From NCBI RefSeq assembly GCF_900538055.1, contig NZ_UZAC03000001.1:1984001-2048000 (forward strand): a DNA stretch of 64,000 bases, read 5' to 3'. Every line of letters starts with the position of its first letter. Position 1 is the first letter of the stretch. Positions 9,445 through 19,529 of this stretch are shown piece by piece. Below the pieces are notes generated by a model. It was not told where the DNA came from and ran no database searches. It saw nothing but the letters and a program-made list of their open reading frames with translations. The stretch comes from Pasteuria penetrans (GTDB lineage: Bacteria; Bacillota; Bacilli; Thermoactinomycetales; Thermoactinomycetaceae). The translations under genes and the position numbers were made by a program.

Positions 9445-10310
9445 TGATATCCACCCACTTTGTGAAGTTGTTGATCTATCCACCCCGTTTGTGAAGAATT
9501 GGTCCAATGCCTTGATTCCTTATTTTTAGAAATTTACGGTATTGGCACAAATTACAGTGACGGAAACAATCGTCATCTCAACTGCGTCCTTTTTCATGTT
9601 TATGGCTTCTACTGTCTCGTTGGTCCTGTTGGCCTAAGGATAGTAAAATCCGAAAATGCATGGTACCAACGGTGGCACAATGGTGGTAGATGGATGGCTT
9701 CACGGGCTGCTAATTTCCTATTTAGAATGGCCCACTACGGACGGAATAGGATCTCAAAACTGGAGCATTTTCTATGGGCGGGTTCAGAATTCGAAGTATC
9801 CTTTTCCCCATTATAACGACTTTGTATAGTATTCTCAATCGGAAGATGGGGTGGTTTTACGGTATTTTCACTATTTTTTGGTTGAGGCGTGGTAAAAAAA
9901 CGGTTTTTTTATGCCTCAAAGACTAACATTTTCTTATTTCTTCCAATTTCATCCCATTGCTTCATAACGGTTGTGTTTCCAAAAACTCACTAGGATCAGG
10001 ATGATAGGATTTTTGTTCATTTAGTAATTATTTTCTATAATAACAGAACCCCTATTTTTCGAAAAGGGGATGATGGGGTGAATTTATGGTATGCGCTTCC
10101 TACAGGACGGAAGGGTTGACGGACCAGTTCCTGATACGTGTGGTGTATGTGGGATTATATGGGGGGACGGTTACTGATTCCCACCCATTAGTATAGGGCA
10201 ATTGGAGGATGAAGGGGGGGAGTTAGGAAGGATTGATGCTACCGAGGGATCTAGGTCGAACGTGGGGGATGTGTGTGTGGGCGTTGATTTTTTACTCGGA
10301 ATAAGGGAGT
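9445..10310. other. Gene-poor stretch with one AT hairpin
   Basis: No supported gene in about 860 bases. At 9884-9917 GAGGC...TAAAAAAA faces TTTTTTTA...GCCTC, an imperfect inverted repeat that could terminate transcription in either direction. The remainder is mixed AT-rich and G-rich sequence without recognisable signals. Confidence 0.4.
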
Positions 10311-11315
10311 TTATGAGGATTTAGCCTGCGCCATAACATGGACCATCAACTTTTCCAGAGACTTTTTGTAGAACTTAAATGAGTTACTCCAGGTCCATTT
10401 TTCTGTCTGGATATAACCAAAATTGTTTTCTAAAAATTTTGTAAATTCAGGGTACATCCCGGCATTCTTCAATCCCTTTACTCTCGGTTCATTGGATCCC
10501 ATGCCGTCAAAGTCAGATCCAAAGAAAAGGTAATCTTCACCACCCAGTTCAAGAATATGTTCAATGTGTTTTCGGACCGTATCATAGGTACTCTTTTTGG
10601 GGTTTTTTCCCAATATAGGTGGGTAGAGCGCGAGTCCGAATAGGCCTTTGCGCCTGAAAAGTTGTCGTAGTTGTTCATCTGTCAAGTTGCGGGGGTGATC
10701 AAAGACATGCCTGCTTGCGGAGTGGGAAACAAGGATAGGTAGGGTAGGATCGGCGAAATTCAGGACGTCTCGGAAGGTTTTGGGACCTGCGTGGGCTAGG
10801 TCTAAAATCCAGGGGCCCTGGTGGTTTGCCATGGAGGTTAACAATTCTCTCCCCCATGGTTTTAAACCGGTGTCGTTAGCAACGTGGCAACCGCAAGCAG
10901 CTTCATTTTCAAGGTTCCAAGTCAGACCAATTTGGCGTACACCTGCCTCATGAAGCCATGCCAGAGAGTTAAGGTCACCCTGGAGGCCCTCAACGCCCTC
11001 GATAGCAAGTAATCCCCCCGGGGCCCTGGATTGGAGTAATGTATGAAAATCCGATCCTTTTTGTAATTTTATGACCCCTTGGGCGGTGAGTTGCGTCCGA
11101 AACAATCTTAGTTGGTTGCGTAGAACCGATCGTCTCTCCGAGAACGGTACCTTTTGGGGATCAAAAAAGAGGGGATAAACAGCGGCTTTGACCCCCCCCC
11201 TACGTTGTTTGGCCAGTGAAGCTTCCAGGCTTCGCTCTGCCTCGACGAGATCTTTGCTCTCCTTCTCGGTTTGCCATAAACGCCATAACACATCGATATG
11301 ACCATCAAGCCACAT
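10311..11315 (-). CDS. Membrane dipeptidase-type peptidase (family M19)
   Basis: Zinc-dependent dipeptidase of the renal dipeptidase family, 334 residues, which cleaves dipeptides and in some members dipeptides containing D-residues. Metal ligands are visible in the expected order: DGHIDVL at the N-terminus (His and Asp), the bridging Glu in EGVEGL (about 120), His in DLAHAG, His in VSHSAS, and the Asp motif GSDFDG near 270. No signal peptide is seen, so it is probably cytosolic. It stands alone between the YitT array and the mobile island. The start at 11315 has a GGGG stretch eight bases upstream. The family assignment is firm; the substrate is unknown. Confidence 0.93.
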   Translation of the reverse strand: MWLDGHIDVLWRLWQTEKESKDLVEAERSLEASLAKQRRGGVKAAVYPLFFDPQKVPFSERRSVLRNQLRLFRTQLTAQGVIKLQKGSDFHTLLQSRAPGGLLAIEGVEGLQGDLNSLAWLHEAGVRQIGLTWNLENEAACGCHVANDTGLKPWGRELLTSMANHQGPWILDLAHAGPKTFRDVLNFADPTLPILVSHSASRHVFDHPRNLTDEQLRQLFRRKGLFGLALYPPILGKNPKKSTYDTVRKHIEHILELGGEDYLFFGSDFDGMGSNEPRVKGLKNAGMYPEFTKFLENNFGYIQTEKWTWSNSFKFYKKSLEKLMVHVMAQAKSS

Positions 11316-11408
11316 GATCAGTACCCCGCTTTCTTTTCATAGTGTTTTTTTCCTTGCGATTTCACAGTCTGACTCCATCATATACCCATATCCCTGTATG
11401 GTGATTTT

Positions 11409-11446
11409 GGGGACGGTCAGATCTTTCTGTACGGAACCTCTGTACG
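11409..11446 (+). repeat. Solo terminal inverted repeat of IS-B
   Basis: These 38 bases, beginning GGGGACGGTCAGATCTTTC, are identical to the left end of the complete IS-B element at 30,415. The element itself is absent. The sequence passes directly into an IS-A end (GGGACCGTGCAG at 11447), so one element was cut away at the junction with the other. Confidence 0.85.
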
Positions 11447-11611
11447 GGGACCGTGCAGTTTCTTGTGGGGAATGCCCTATCTATGAATCTAGTCTCACCT
11501 TTTCGTAAAGCAATTGAGTAACATAATAACATTTTGTTATGACACTGTTCCTGTTTTGGTATCCCAGGGGTATTTATCTTATTTCATATGAATTTTTATA
11601 AAATTTTCACT
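11447..11611. mobile_element. IS-A terminal segment
   Basis: Starts with the IS-A end GGGACCGTGCAGTTTC and continues with about 140 bases that recur at 20,530-20,668, 26,684-26,847 and 29,694-29,830 (shared core TAACATAATAACATTTTG). No transposase is attached. It is the 3' exon of the nested group II introns that follow. This block and the maturase gene are repeated in inverted orientation at 25,295-26,847. Confidence 0.75.
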
Positions 11612-11647
11612 GTGGAGTAGGGCTGGCATCTCAGCTAACCCTCTCAC

Positions 11648-13518
11648 GTCGAGTAGGGCTGGCATCTCAGCCAACCCTCTCACAGAACCACACGTAATAC
11701 TCTCGCATTATGCGGCTCTTATTGCCCCATCTTTGCTTCTAATACGTGCCAGTGGGCGAACAGGTCCCCGTACTTTCCTCGTATATACTGGATCCACCTT
11801 CGAGCCTTTCGCCTGCTACCGAGCTTCTTGTACTTCTTTCTGGCCCACCAGGCCAAAACGTTGTCATCGAAGCTACGTACTAAAGCTTTCCTCAGATGTG
11901 AGGGATAAAAGGCACCATAGTAGTTCACCCAGCCCCTCAATATGGGATTGGACATTTCCGCCACCTCATGCAATTCCATGTCTGGCCTCACGTGTTTTCT
12001 TATTTCCTTCCCCCGTTTCGCTATCTTCTTCCTCGATTTTCGGCTGATGGCTGGATTGTATCCCAGAAACCTTCTTCTCCCCACGCGGGTTACGGCCTGA
12101 CGCGGGCAAAACGTGAACCCCAGGAAGTCAAAGGATGTTCCTTTGTGCTTCCCCGTCTTCCAGCCGTCCTTGCAGTAGAAGATTTTGGTTTTTCTCGGAT
12201 GCAGCTCCAAACCACACTGAGCCATTCTCTGTTGCAATTCTTTCAGAAGATTTTCAGCTTGGGCTTGATTTTCACAATGAAGGATCACGTCATCCACATA
12301 TCTTTCAAACTCAATATCTGGATGATGTTCCTGCAACCATCGATCTAGGGCATAGTGCAGGAACAAATTGGCCAGTAGGGGACTTATTACACCCCCTTGT
12401 GGTGTGCCCTTAGTCCTTTCTTCGATAGTTCCATCGGGTAGTTGCACCGGGGCTTTTAGCCATCTCTCACAATAACGGAGCATTCTTTTATCAATGCCAC
12501 AATGCTCCAATGCTCTGATGAGCAGGTCATGCGGTATATTGTCAAAGAATCCCTTTATGTCAAGATCAATCCCCCAGGCATATTTCCAGCAGCGTCTCCT
12601 ATTCTTATCTACCGCCTCCAAGGCAGATTTCCCCGGGCGACATCCGTAAGAATCGGAAACAAAGCGTGGTTCCAGAAGGGGTTCGAGTCGGTTCCTAACT
12701 ACCGTCTGGGCTATCCTATCTCCTATTGTGGGTATTCCGAGAGGTCTCTTCCCACCGTCTGGCTTCGGGATTTCCACCCTTCGGACCTTGGGCGGGAAAT
12801 AAGACCCTGCATTCATTCGGTTCCATATCTTGTATAGGTTTTGCTTTATCTTGGTTTCAAATTTGGCAATAGATACCTTATCTATCCCATATGTTCCACC
12901 ATTGTGCTTAACCTGGAACCATGCATCTAGTACCTCCTGCTTTTTGATATCGCCCCTGGACGGGTTACGATCTGATGTTGCCTGATCCAACTTCCGATCA
13001 TCTCCTTATTCCAGATTGTGCGTTGGCTGGTTCAGGCTGGACAATTCAACCCCTTCGCTCCACCCTCATTACAAGGGTTTCTTCACTACTATGAGTTGAT
13101 CCGACTCTGTTCACGGAGGCCTTGGTATATCCTTAGCCCTTTACACCTGGCTAAGGCCAGGTGTCCGTGCGACAGTCTCTCGTGGTTCCCTATGAGGGCC
13201 TAAATCAGGTTCATTCCATCTGTGCACCGGATGCCGCCAGGACAGTAGGTGGTTCGCCCTCCATGGCTTCGTTCCAAGGATAGGTTCCGATACCCTTGTT
13301 TCGACATCGACTGCGCCTTTCGGTGCTTTCCCCCAATGGTTCGCTTTACTAATCTCCCTGATTCACACCTGACAGGATTCTTTCGTCCTGCCTTTTCCCA
13401 GAACGCTCACCACCGTTGCTCTTTACAACAGCAGCACTGGGTGGTTTGAAACCTGCCTACCACCAGCCGATTTCGGGGGGCCCCTCCCCCATCCCTCATA
13501 GAGCACGACACGACGCAC
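11648..13518 (-). mobile_element. Inner group II intron of the twintron, with maturase
   Basis: A complete intron of 1871 bases. It has a canonical GTGCG 5' end at 13,518, domain I, a maturase gene in domain IV (12,990-11,719), domain V (GAGCCGCAT...GAGA...) and a 3' end ...CTACTCGAC at 11,648. It sits inside the outer intron exactly one base after that intron's domain V. Its domain I is closely similar to that of the outer intron, so it invaded a relative. To free the outer intron RNA, the inner one would have to splice first. Confidence 0.88.
11719..12990 (-). CDS. ltrA: Group II intron reverse transcriptase/maturase (intron A)
   Basis: Protein of 423 residues encoded in domain IV of the inner intron. 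It assists splicing and reverse transcribes the intron RNA during mobility. Reverse transcriptase motifs are in order: GKRPLGIPT, SYGCRPGKSA, GIDLDIKGFFDNI, GTPQGGVISPLLANLFLH and the catalytic YVDD (about 251-254). The maturase (X) domain follows, with NPILRGWVNYYGAFYP near 350. There is no HNH endonuclease domain after it, as in classes that insert at hairpins or replication forks. It starts with TTG at 12,990 behind a weak CGGAAG site. An inverted copy at 25,304 is identical apart from a nonsense codon and few other changes. Confidence 0.95.
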   Translation of the reverse strand: MDQATSDRNPSRGDIKKQEVLDAWFQVKHNGGTYGIDKVSIAKFETKIKQNLYKIWNRMNAGSYFPPKVRRVEIPKPDGGKRPLGIPTIGDRIAQTVVRNRLEPLLEPRFVSDSYGCRPGKSALEAVDKNRRRCWKYAWGIDLDIKGFFDNIPHDLLIRALEHCGIDKRMLRYCERWLKAPVQLPDGTIEERTKGTPQGGVISPLLANLFLHYALDRWLQEHHPDIEFERYVDDVILHCENQAQAENLLKELQQRMAQCGLELHPRKTKIFYCKDGWKTGKHKGTSFDFLGFTFCPRQAVTRVGRRRFLGYNPAISRKSRKKIAKRGKEIRKHVRPDMELHEVAEMSNPILRGWVNYYGAFYPSHLRKALVRSFDDNVLAWWARKKYKKLGSRRKARRWIQYIRGKYGDLFAHWHVLEAKMGQ

Positions 13519-14326
13519 AGAACCACACGTAATACTCTCGCATTATGTGGCTCTTATGGTCCCATAGGATTTTGTCCATTCAGAATCCCAGTCTGGTGTT
13601 ACGTTCTCCGTACTTCCCTCTGCTGTGTTCTATCCGGATTTCGATCCGATGTTGCCTTGGTCCAACTGCGATCATCTCCTTGTCTCAGATTGTGCGTCCA
13701 GTTAGACCCATCGGGTCTAACCCACGATCATCTCTTTGCTTCGGATTGTACGTTGGCTGGTCCAGGCAAACCATTCAACCCCTTCGCTCCACCCTCATTA
13801 CAAGGGTTTCTCCACTACTATGAGTTGATCCGACTCTGTTCACGGAGGCCTTGGTATACCCTTAGCCCTTTACACCTGGCTAAGGCCAGGTGTCCGTGCG
13901 ACAGTCTCTCGTGGTTCCCTATGAGGGCCTAAATCAGGTTCATTCCATCTGTGCACCGGATGCTGCCAGGACAGTAGGTGGTTCCGCCCTCCATGGCTTC
14001 GTTCCAAGGATAGGACCCGATACCCTTGTTTCGACATCGACTACGCCTTTCGATGCTTTCCTCCAATGGTTTGCTTTACTAATCTCCCTGATTCACACCT
14101 GACAGGATTCTTTCGTCCTGCCTTTTCCCAGAACGCTCACCACCATTGCTCTTTACAACAGCAGCACTGGTCGGTTTGAAATCTGCCTACCACCTGCCGG
14201 TTTCGGGGGGCCCCTCCCCCCTCCCTCATAGAGCACGACACGACACACAGGTCCTTGCGCGGAAGACGAACATTGTGTTGTAGTAAGATCCATCCTGTTT
14301 ATGGTACGTACAAAACAACAAAAAAT

Positions 14327-14349
14327 CCGTAATGTTGTCAACATTACGG
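14327..14349 (-). terminator. 23-bp palindrome, minus-strand terminator
   Basis: CCGTAATGTTG, one central base, then CAACATTACGG. On the minus strand it is followed by TTTTTTGTTGTTTT, so it should act as an intrinsic terminator for leftward transcripts entering the twintron's 5' exon. On the plus strand it lies about 180 bases before the IS-A transposase and could also limit expression. Confidence 0.6.
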
Positions 14350-14531
14350 ATAAGATGGAACAAGGTTCCATTACCATGGACAAAGCAATCTGATCAACAA
14401 ATAGGGCACGATCGCACGATCTGCAGTGAAAAAGAATGAAGCGTTATTATGTAAAAAGGGGATGACTCATGCCCCCTATCTCTGATAGAATATTGATCAC
14501 CAACAAACAATAAACTCAGAGGAGGGAAAAC

Positions 14532-15872
14532 ATGAGCATCCACACCCATAATACAACATTATCAGGAAAAATCAATATCCAAAAAGAAGAGTCATGGATA
14601 GCTAGAAATTCGATGAAGATAGGCGATCGGTCCATTGACTCCCCGTATTGTGGAAAAACACTGAAAAGTACGTGTCCCTTCTGTCATAGCCATAATGTCT
14701 TAATAGATGAGAAACTGATTCTAACCGATAGGACCATAATGGCAATGGCAAACGAAAAGCTGGCCCTAGCCAACGAGACAATGGCAATGGCAAACGAGAA
14801 GCTGGCCCTAGCTAACAAGGCAACGGCAATGGCAGCAGGGAATAAGGACACAAAATGGTCTGCGGTAGCCGGTGAGATTGGAAAATTACATAGTACGAAT
14901 CCGTCCCCTGCCCCCCAAGAAACGGAACCCAATCCACTGATCGAGGATTCTCCATCCATAACTTTGCGTGACGGAAAAGATAAAGGTCCGGGGAATGCAC
15001 GATCCGAAGGGGATGGATATCATCAATTGCACGATCCAAAAACTCGGGATCGATTCTTACGTGCTCAACGTTTTTTCGATGATCTCAAGGAGGGAATTAC
15101 CTCATGGGGTCCCAAGGAGTGGGAGGAATCTAGGCATCTGATTGAGAAACTGCTATTATTGTGTTGCCCATCGAATCACAAGGAAAAAACGAAGGATTCC
15201 CTTCTCCTGAATGACGTTACTAGCCTTATGTTCCATCACGACGGTGGTAGTATTTTGGTGCGGGCGCTGATTGGATTGTTGAAAAACGCATGGATCCCAG
15301 AGATAGACCCTCTAACCGACCCAAAGACTTGGAAACCCGTTGTCGAGGACCTATGTAACTTACGCATGCGTGTAGATCGAACCCTCCATTGTCTGAAATA
15401 TCCCCAGGATGAGGGGAATGGGGTCTATCATCGCGGATACAGCACACTGTTTGGGGAACTAGATCTAGAGGTTCCTAGGACAAGATGGGAATTTTCACCG
15501 TACTTGTTACCACGTTATCAGAGTGCAAAGAATACCCTCAAAGATTTCATTTATTGTCTTTATCTTCCAGGCTTCTCCTTGCGAAATAGTAGCAAACTCC
15601 TGAAGGAAAGGTTCAACCTTCAGACGCCCCCGGAAACGCTTTCGCAGTGGCTGCAACCCTATTACAACGATGCTATACAATATTTCGAAAGGGATCTTAG
15701 CACGACAGTATATACAGCCATAGGTATGGATACCCTCTTTGTTCCCATTCGGGAGGAGGGTCGTTATGTTTCGAAGGCGATCGCAGTCAGCACGGGTATC
15801 ACGGCAGAGGGGAGGCGGGATATAATAGGGATCACCCCCTCGCCTGATGAGAATGTGGAATCCTATGATTAG
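14532..15872 (+). pseudogene. IS-A transposase, N-terminal part (IS256/Mutator type)
   Basis: This is the 5' part of a transposase gene whose 3' part lies at 19,530-20,243. The ATG follows a GGAGGG site. Residues 1-60 include a CPFCH zinc-finger-like pair. Residues 75-105 hold three near-repeats of an 11-residue motif (MANEKLALAN). From about 310 the Mutator core begins, with the first catalytic Asp in IGMDTLFVPIREEGRYVSK. The frame ends at ESYD just before the expected LKERGL segment, which resumes 3.66 kb downstream. The gene was split by a composite insertion carrying intron B and a DDE transposase. The N-terminal extension is much longer than in classical IS256. Confidence 0.82.
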
Positions 15873-16285
15873 CATATAGAGGGTGGCTAACGAAAGGGAT
15901 ATACATTTTTATTTAAATAAAGTTTATATAGTATTTTATTATATCATTCTATTTTTATTCATATTGATTGTTTCTTTATATATGCAATATGAATTTATAT
16001 GTCAAGAATGTTGCTCTCTCCGGCCCCACAGTTGGCGTAAACGAATTGGGGGCCTTTTTCCCATGAAACTAAATAGTACTAATTTTCAGTTATGGAAAAT
16101 GCAAAAAATCCCTCTTGAGGTATCTCCCCGAGCGGATCGCTGTGTCCATTATTGTAAAATATATGTAATATAATAAATTTTTGCTTATTACCCTATACAT
16201 ACGATTACTCTTTTGTTATAATTTGAAAAAATATATCTATGAAAATAAGGGAGTAGACATAGATGTCCTATCCCATAGACGATAT
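15873..16285. other. AT-rich left part of the insertion in IS-A
   Basis: This 410-base stretch separates the broken IS-A transposase from intron B. A 96-codon plus-strand frame at 15,883-16,173 has a hydrophobic start and a CQECC motif, but there is no ribosome site and I would not call it a gene. It is probably the left arm of the element that brought the transposase at 18,214. I found no matching terminal inverted repeats at the two ends of the insertion. Confidence 0.35.
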
Positions 16286-18158
16286 GTGTGTCAAGAAGTC
16301 GGTCAAGAGATGAAGGTTGCTCGGCCCTTCGTAACCGGCTGATAGGTAGCAGGTTACAAACCGCCTAGTGCTGCTGGGGTTAAATGCCTTGGTTGTGAGC
16401 GATCTAGGAAAAGGCAGGGCATGACCCTGTCAGGTGGGAATCGGGGAGATCAGCGAAAGCGAACCGTTCGAAGACGCATCGAAAAATGTAGTCCATGTCA
16501 AAACCGATGTGGGTATCGGACGTCGGGATGAACCGTGGGGGGCGACCTATCTTCTGCCCCGGTGGCATGCGGTGTATAGGCGGGATGAACCCGATTTAGG
16601 CTCTTGATCGGAACTTGAGAGATCGTCGTACGGCGTCTGGCTGTCGCCAGATGTAAAGACCGAGGGCTAACCGAGGTTCCGTGCACGAAGTCGGATCAAC
16701 CCATAGTAGTGTAGAAGCTTCTGTAATGGAAGTGGAGCGAAGGGGTTGAATTGCCTGCATGTTTCAGAGAAGTACAGCAACTTGGATGGAAATTACCGGA
16801 AGAGGAGACTGGTATGAAGCAAGCAACATCGGACCAAAATCCAGACAGATACAATATACAGCAGAAAGAGGTACTGAAGGCGTGGCATCAGGTAATGTCT
16901 AACGATGGAGGTCCTGGAGTGGATCAGCAGACGATTACCGCATTCGCATACGATCTGAGAAGTAATTTGTATGTGATATGGAATCAACTCTGCGCAGGAT
17001 CCTACTTCCCCTCCAAGGTTAGGCGTGTGTGGATTCCCAAGTCATGCGGTGGAAAAAGGCCACTTGGCATACCCACGGTAGCAGACCGGGTAGCCCAGAC
17101 GGTAATAAAGAATCGGCTTGAGCCTCTCCTAGAGACCCACTTTCATGGAGATTCCTATGGATGTCGCCCCAAGAGATCAGCGCATCAGGCGTTACGTGTA
17201 ACCCGTGAGCGCTGTTGGGAGTACGACTGGGGAATCGACCTCGACATAGTGGGCTTCTTTGACAACATTCCGCATCACCTCATTTTGAGGGCCCTTGAGC
17301 ACGTTGGGGCGGATAAAGTAACGTTACTCTATTGCAAGAGGTGGCTTAAGGCACCGGTATTATTACCTGATGGGACGAGCGAGGAAAGGGTTAAGGGCAC
17401 GCCGCAAGGTGGAGTCGTAAGTCCCCTCCTGGCCAATCTGTTCCTGCACTACGCTTTTGATCAATGGATAGAAACGGAGCACCCCGATATACGTTTTGCG
17501 AGGTATGTAGATGATATTATCGTCCACTGCCGGAACAAAGCGCAAGCTGAACATCTTCTTTCAGAAATTCGGCAAAGATTGGCAGAGTGCGGGCTGGAAC
17601 TGCATCCGGAGAAGACCAAAATCTTCTACTGTGAAGATGATAGGCGGAACGGGAATCATGATGTTGTTGCCTTTGATTTTCTAGGGTACGCATTCAAGGC
17701 CCGTGAGGTCAGAAGTCGTCGTACAGGGGTGAGATTTGTGGGTTTCGTACCAGCCATAAGCCAAAAATCTAAAAGCAAGATAGCTAGGCAAGTTGGGAAG
17801 CTGGGCATCCCAAGTAGAGTGGGCATAGATCTGGAGGAGATAGCAAACCTTCTCCATGCCAAACTCATGGGATGGCTTACCTATTATGGCGCCTTCTACC
17901 CTTCGGCCATTAGGAGTTTCTTGCGTGACCACATCGACCAAGTTCTGGCTCGATGGGCCACGAAGAAATACAAAAAGCTGAACAATTGGAAAAAGGCCCT
18001 GAGATGGGTTCGATATATACGGGGAAAGTACCGAAGGCTGTTTGTACACTGGCATCTGAATAGGACAAGATCCTAATGGGGCAATAAGAGCCGTATAATG
18101 GGAGACTATTAAGTACGGTTCTGTGAGAGGGTTGGCTGAAATGCCAGCCCTACTCGAC
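16286..18158 (+). mobile_element. Complete group II intron (intron B)
   Basis: Intron of 1873 bases with 5' end GTGTGTCAAG at 16,286 and 3' end ...CTACTCGAC at 18,158. A maturase gene lies in domain IV and a domain V hairpin (GAGCCGTAT...) at about 18,088-18,122. Domain I differs clearly from intron A. The 5' exon ends in GACGATAT; a truncated copy at 23,668-24,107 sits behind GGCGATAC (minus strand). The shared CGATA is therefore the likely recognised exon sequence. Confidence 0.88.
16814..18076 (+). CDS. ltrA: Group II intron reverse transcriptase/maturase (intron B)
   Basis: Protein of 420 residues, start at the ATG at 16,814 (MKQATSDQN). This aligns with the start of the intron A protein; the frame is open further upstream. 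Motifs are GKRPLGIPTVADR, SYGCRPKRSA, GIDLDIVGFFDNIP, GTPQGGVVSPLLANLFLH and YVDD at the active site. The maturase domain has LMGWLTYYGAFYP, and no endonuclease domain follows. It is the same class as intron A but clearly divergent. The frame is intact, so it may be the only active maturase on this side of the island and could serve ORF-less relatives in trans. Confidence 0.95.
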   Translation: MKQATSDQNPDRYNIQQKEVLKAWHQVMSNDGGPGVDQQTITAFAYDLRSNLYVIWNQLCAGSYFPSKVRRVWIPKSCGGKRPLGIPTVADRVAQTVIKNRLEPLLETHFHGDSYGCRPKRSAHQALRVTRERCWEYDWGIDLDIVGFFDNIPHHLILRALEHVGADKVTLLYCKRWLKAPVLLPDGTSEERVKGTPQGGVVSPLLANLFLHYAFDQWIETEHPDIRFARYVDDIIVHCRNKAQAEHLLSEIRQRLAECGLELHPEKTKIFYCEDDRRNGNHDVVAFDFLGYAFKAREVRSRRTGVRFVGFVPAISQKSKSKIARQVGKLGIPSRVGIDLEEIANLLHAKLMGWLTYYGAFYPSAIRSFLRDHIDQVLARWATKKYKKLNNWKKALRWVRYIRGKYRRLFVHWHLNRTRS

Positions 18159-18213
18159 AAGTAATTTTCCAGATCTTCATGGGAAATTAGAAAGAAAAAA
18201 GAGAAGAGAACAG

Positions 18214-19233
18214 GTGAGGAAAAAGAAACCCAATCTTTCAGAACAGCCTTGGGAAGATCATGAGGGCATAGGGGCAGAAGAAAAAAGCCGACTGCTTATG
18301 CTGCAGACATTAGCTACCACGGTCTACGGTTTCCCGAATGAGGAGAAGTCAAGCCGTACCCGTGTGATCGATCACCATGTGTCGATATTGTGCTGTTTCG
18401 TTATGGCTATCTGGAATTTACAAAGTGAAAGGGAATTAATAAATATTATAAATGGAAATAAAATGATAAGAGATATTATAGGGATTACGAAAGGGTTTAG
18501 TCGATCATTATATGATAAAAACATTAAAAAATGTATTGCAAAAAACGGAGAAACAATAATTTTTAACCTATTAGAACTTCTTAGTGAAGAAGATCAGAAG
18601 GTTATATTGTCGGAAATAAAGGAAAAATATCTTTTCTTGGATCAAGTGATTGTGTCGACAAGCAGACGGGCGAAAGATACGGCCACCCTTCGGAACTATA
18701 AGGGCTTTCACAGGGGAATAGGAGTAACCGTGGTGGCAACCATGGACGGCAGAATACCGTTGGTATTGGCCATGGGCCCCGCAAATTTAGGCGAGGTTGA
18801 AGCGTCCTGTTTACTGATCCCCGAGATATCAACCTTAGGATGTAGGGGCCTAGTAGCAGACAGTGCTTACGACGTACATGATCTGTTCGAATTATGTAAA
18901 CAACACGGTTTGAAATTACTGGCTGGATATAATAAGAGAAGAGCCAAAACACCGAACTCCATCACCAGTCCACTGCGAAAGGAGAATTTTTATCGACTAC
19001 AAACAAAGGGATGTAAGGAGTTAATGAAAAAACGTTCATCAGGAGAGCATTGTTTCACAATACTAAAGCATACAATGGGGCTAGATAAACATAGACCAAC
19101 GTCATATAATCAGGCATTCATGCTAATTGTCTCATATATGATGACTATATGTTTTGATAGTATGATTCAGAAAAAGAATAACATAAACATAAGAAAGTCC
19201 CCGGGTAGACGTTTTTACCAGCAGATTTCCTGA
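18214..19233 (+). CDS. DDE transposase (IS4/IS5 type)
   Basis: Transposase of 339 residues. The GTG at 18,214 follows an AAGAGAACAG purine stretch, just 56 bases after intron B. The catalytic triad is readable: Asp in FLDQVIVSTS (about 143), Asp in GLVADSAYDVHDL (about 227), and Glu in RSSGEHCFTILKHTMGLD (about 283). This spacing is typical of Transposase_11 domains of IS4/IS5-like elements. The N-terminal half is Lys/Ile-rich. It is probably the passenger of the element that split the IS-A transposase. Terminal repeats were not identified, so the exact element limits stay open. Confidence 0.82.
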   Translation: MRKKKPNLSEQPWEDHEGIGAEEKSRLLMLQTLATTVYGFPNEEKSSRTRVIDHHVSILCCFVMAIWNLQSERELINIINGNKMIRDIIGITKGFSRSLYDKNIKKCIAKNGETIIFNLLELLSEEDQKVILSEIKEKYLFLDQVIVSTSRRAKDTATLRNYKGFHRGIGVTVVATMDGRIPLVLAMGPANLGEVEASCLLIPEISTLGCRGLVADSAYDVHDLFELCKQHGLKLLAGYNKRRAKTPNSITSPLRKENFYRLQTKGCKELMKKRSSGEHCFTILKHTMGLDKHRPTSYNQAFMLIVSYMMTICFDSMIQKKNNINIRKSPGRRFYQQIS

Positions 19234-19529
19234 AGGGGGCACCGATCTAATAATTTAAAATTTTCAAAAAACTATCAGAACATCCCGGTACGCACTATGA
19301 TGGTAATATTTTACATAATAAGGAAGAAAAACCCTGGGATGAACTGGATAATTCCAATGAGCAGCAATTTCCAATTACATTGACGGTTGTACCAAGAAGG
19401 TACCTTGATTTTAGATTGTTATGTTCATCTTAATAAACTATATGTATATTTTATTTCTATAAATATTATTACACAATATCGATATCAATAAACATTTTTT
19501 TGGGTAGTAATACTTATAGACGTAAATAG

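Larger units (their letters stand above)
11612..14248 (-). mobile_element. Outer group II intron of a twintron (ORF-less)
   Basis: The 5' end is at 14,248 (minus strand GTGTGTCGTG). Domains I to V occupy 14,248-13,519 (730 bases), ending in a domain V hairpin with a GAGA loop. The missing domain VI (GTGAGAGGGTTAGCTGAG) is found 1.87 kb away at 11,647-11,612, on the far side of a complete second intron. Joining the two parts restores a contiguous ...GTGTGGTTCT/GTGAGAGGG... junction like that of the other introns here. The reconstructed intron is about 766 bases and codes for nothing. Its domain IV contains a short hairpin (GTTAGACCC/GGGTCTAAC) where a maturase gene would sit. Confidence 0.85.

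Noticed and set aside
11733-12837. Long plus-strand frames opposite the maturase gene
   Set aside because: They recur exactly opposite the inverted copy at 25.5-26.6 kb and have no ribosome sites; they are antisense shadows.
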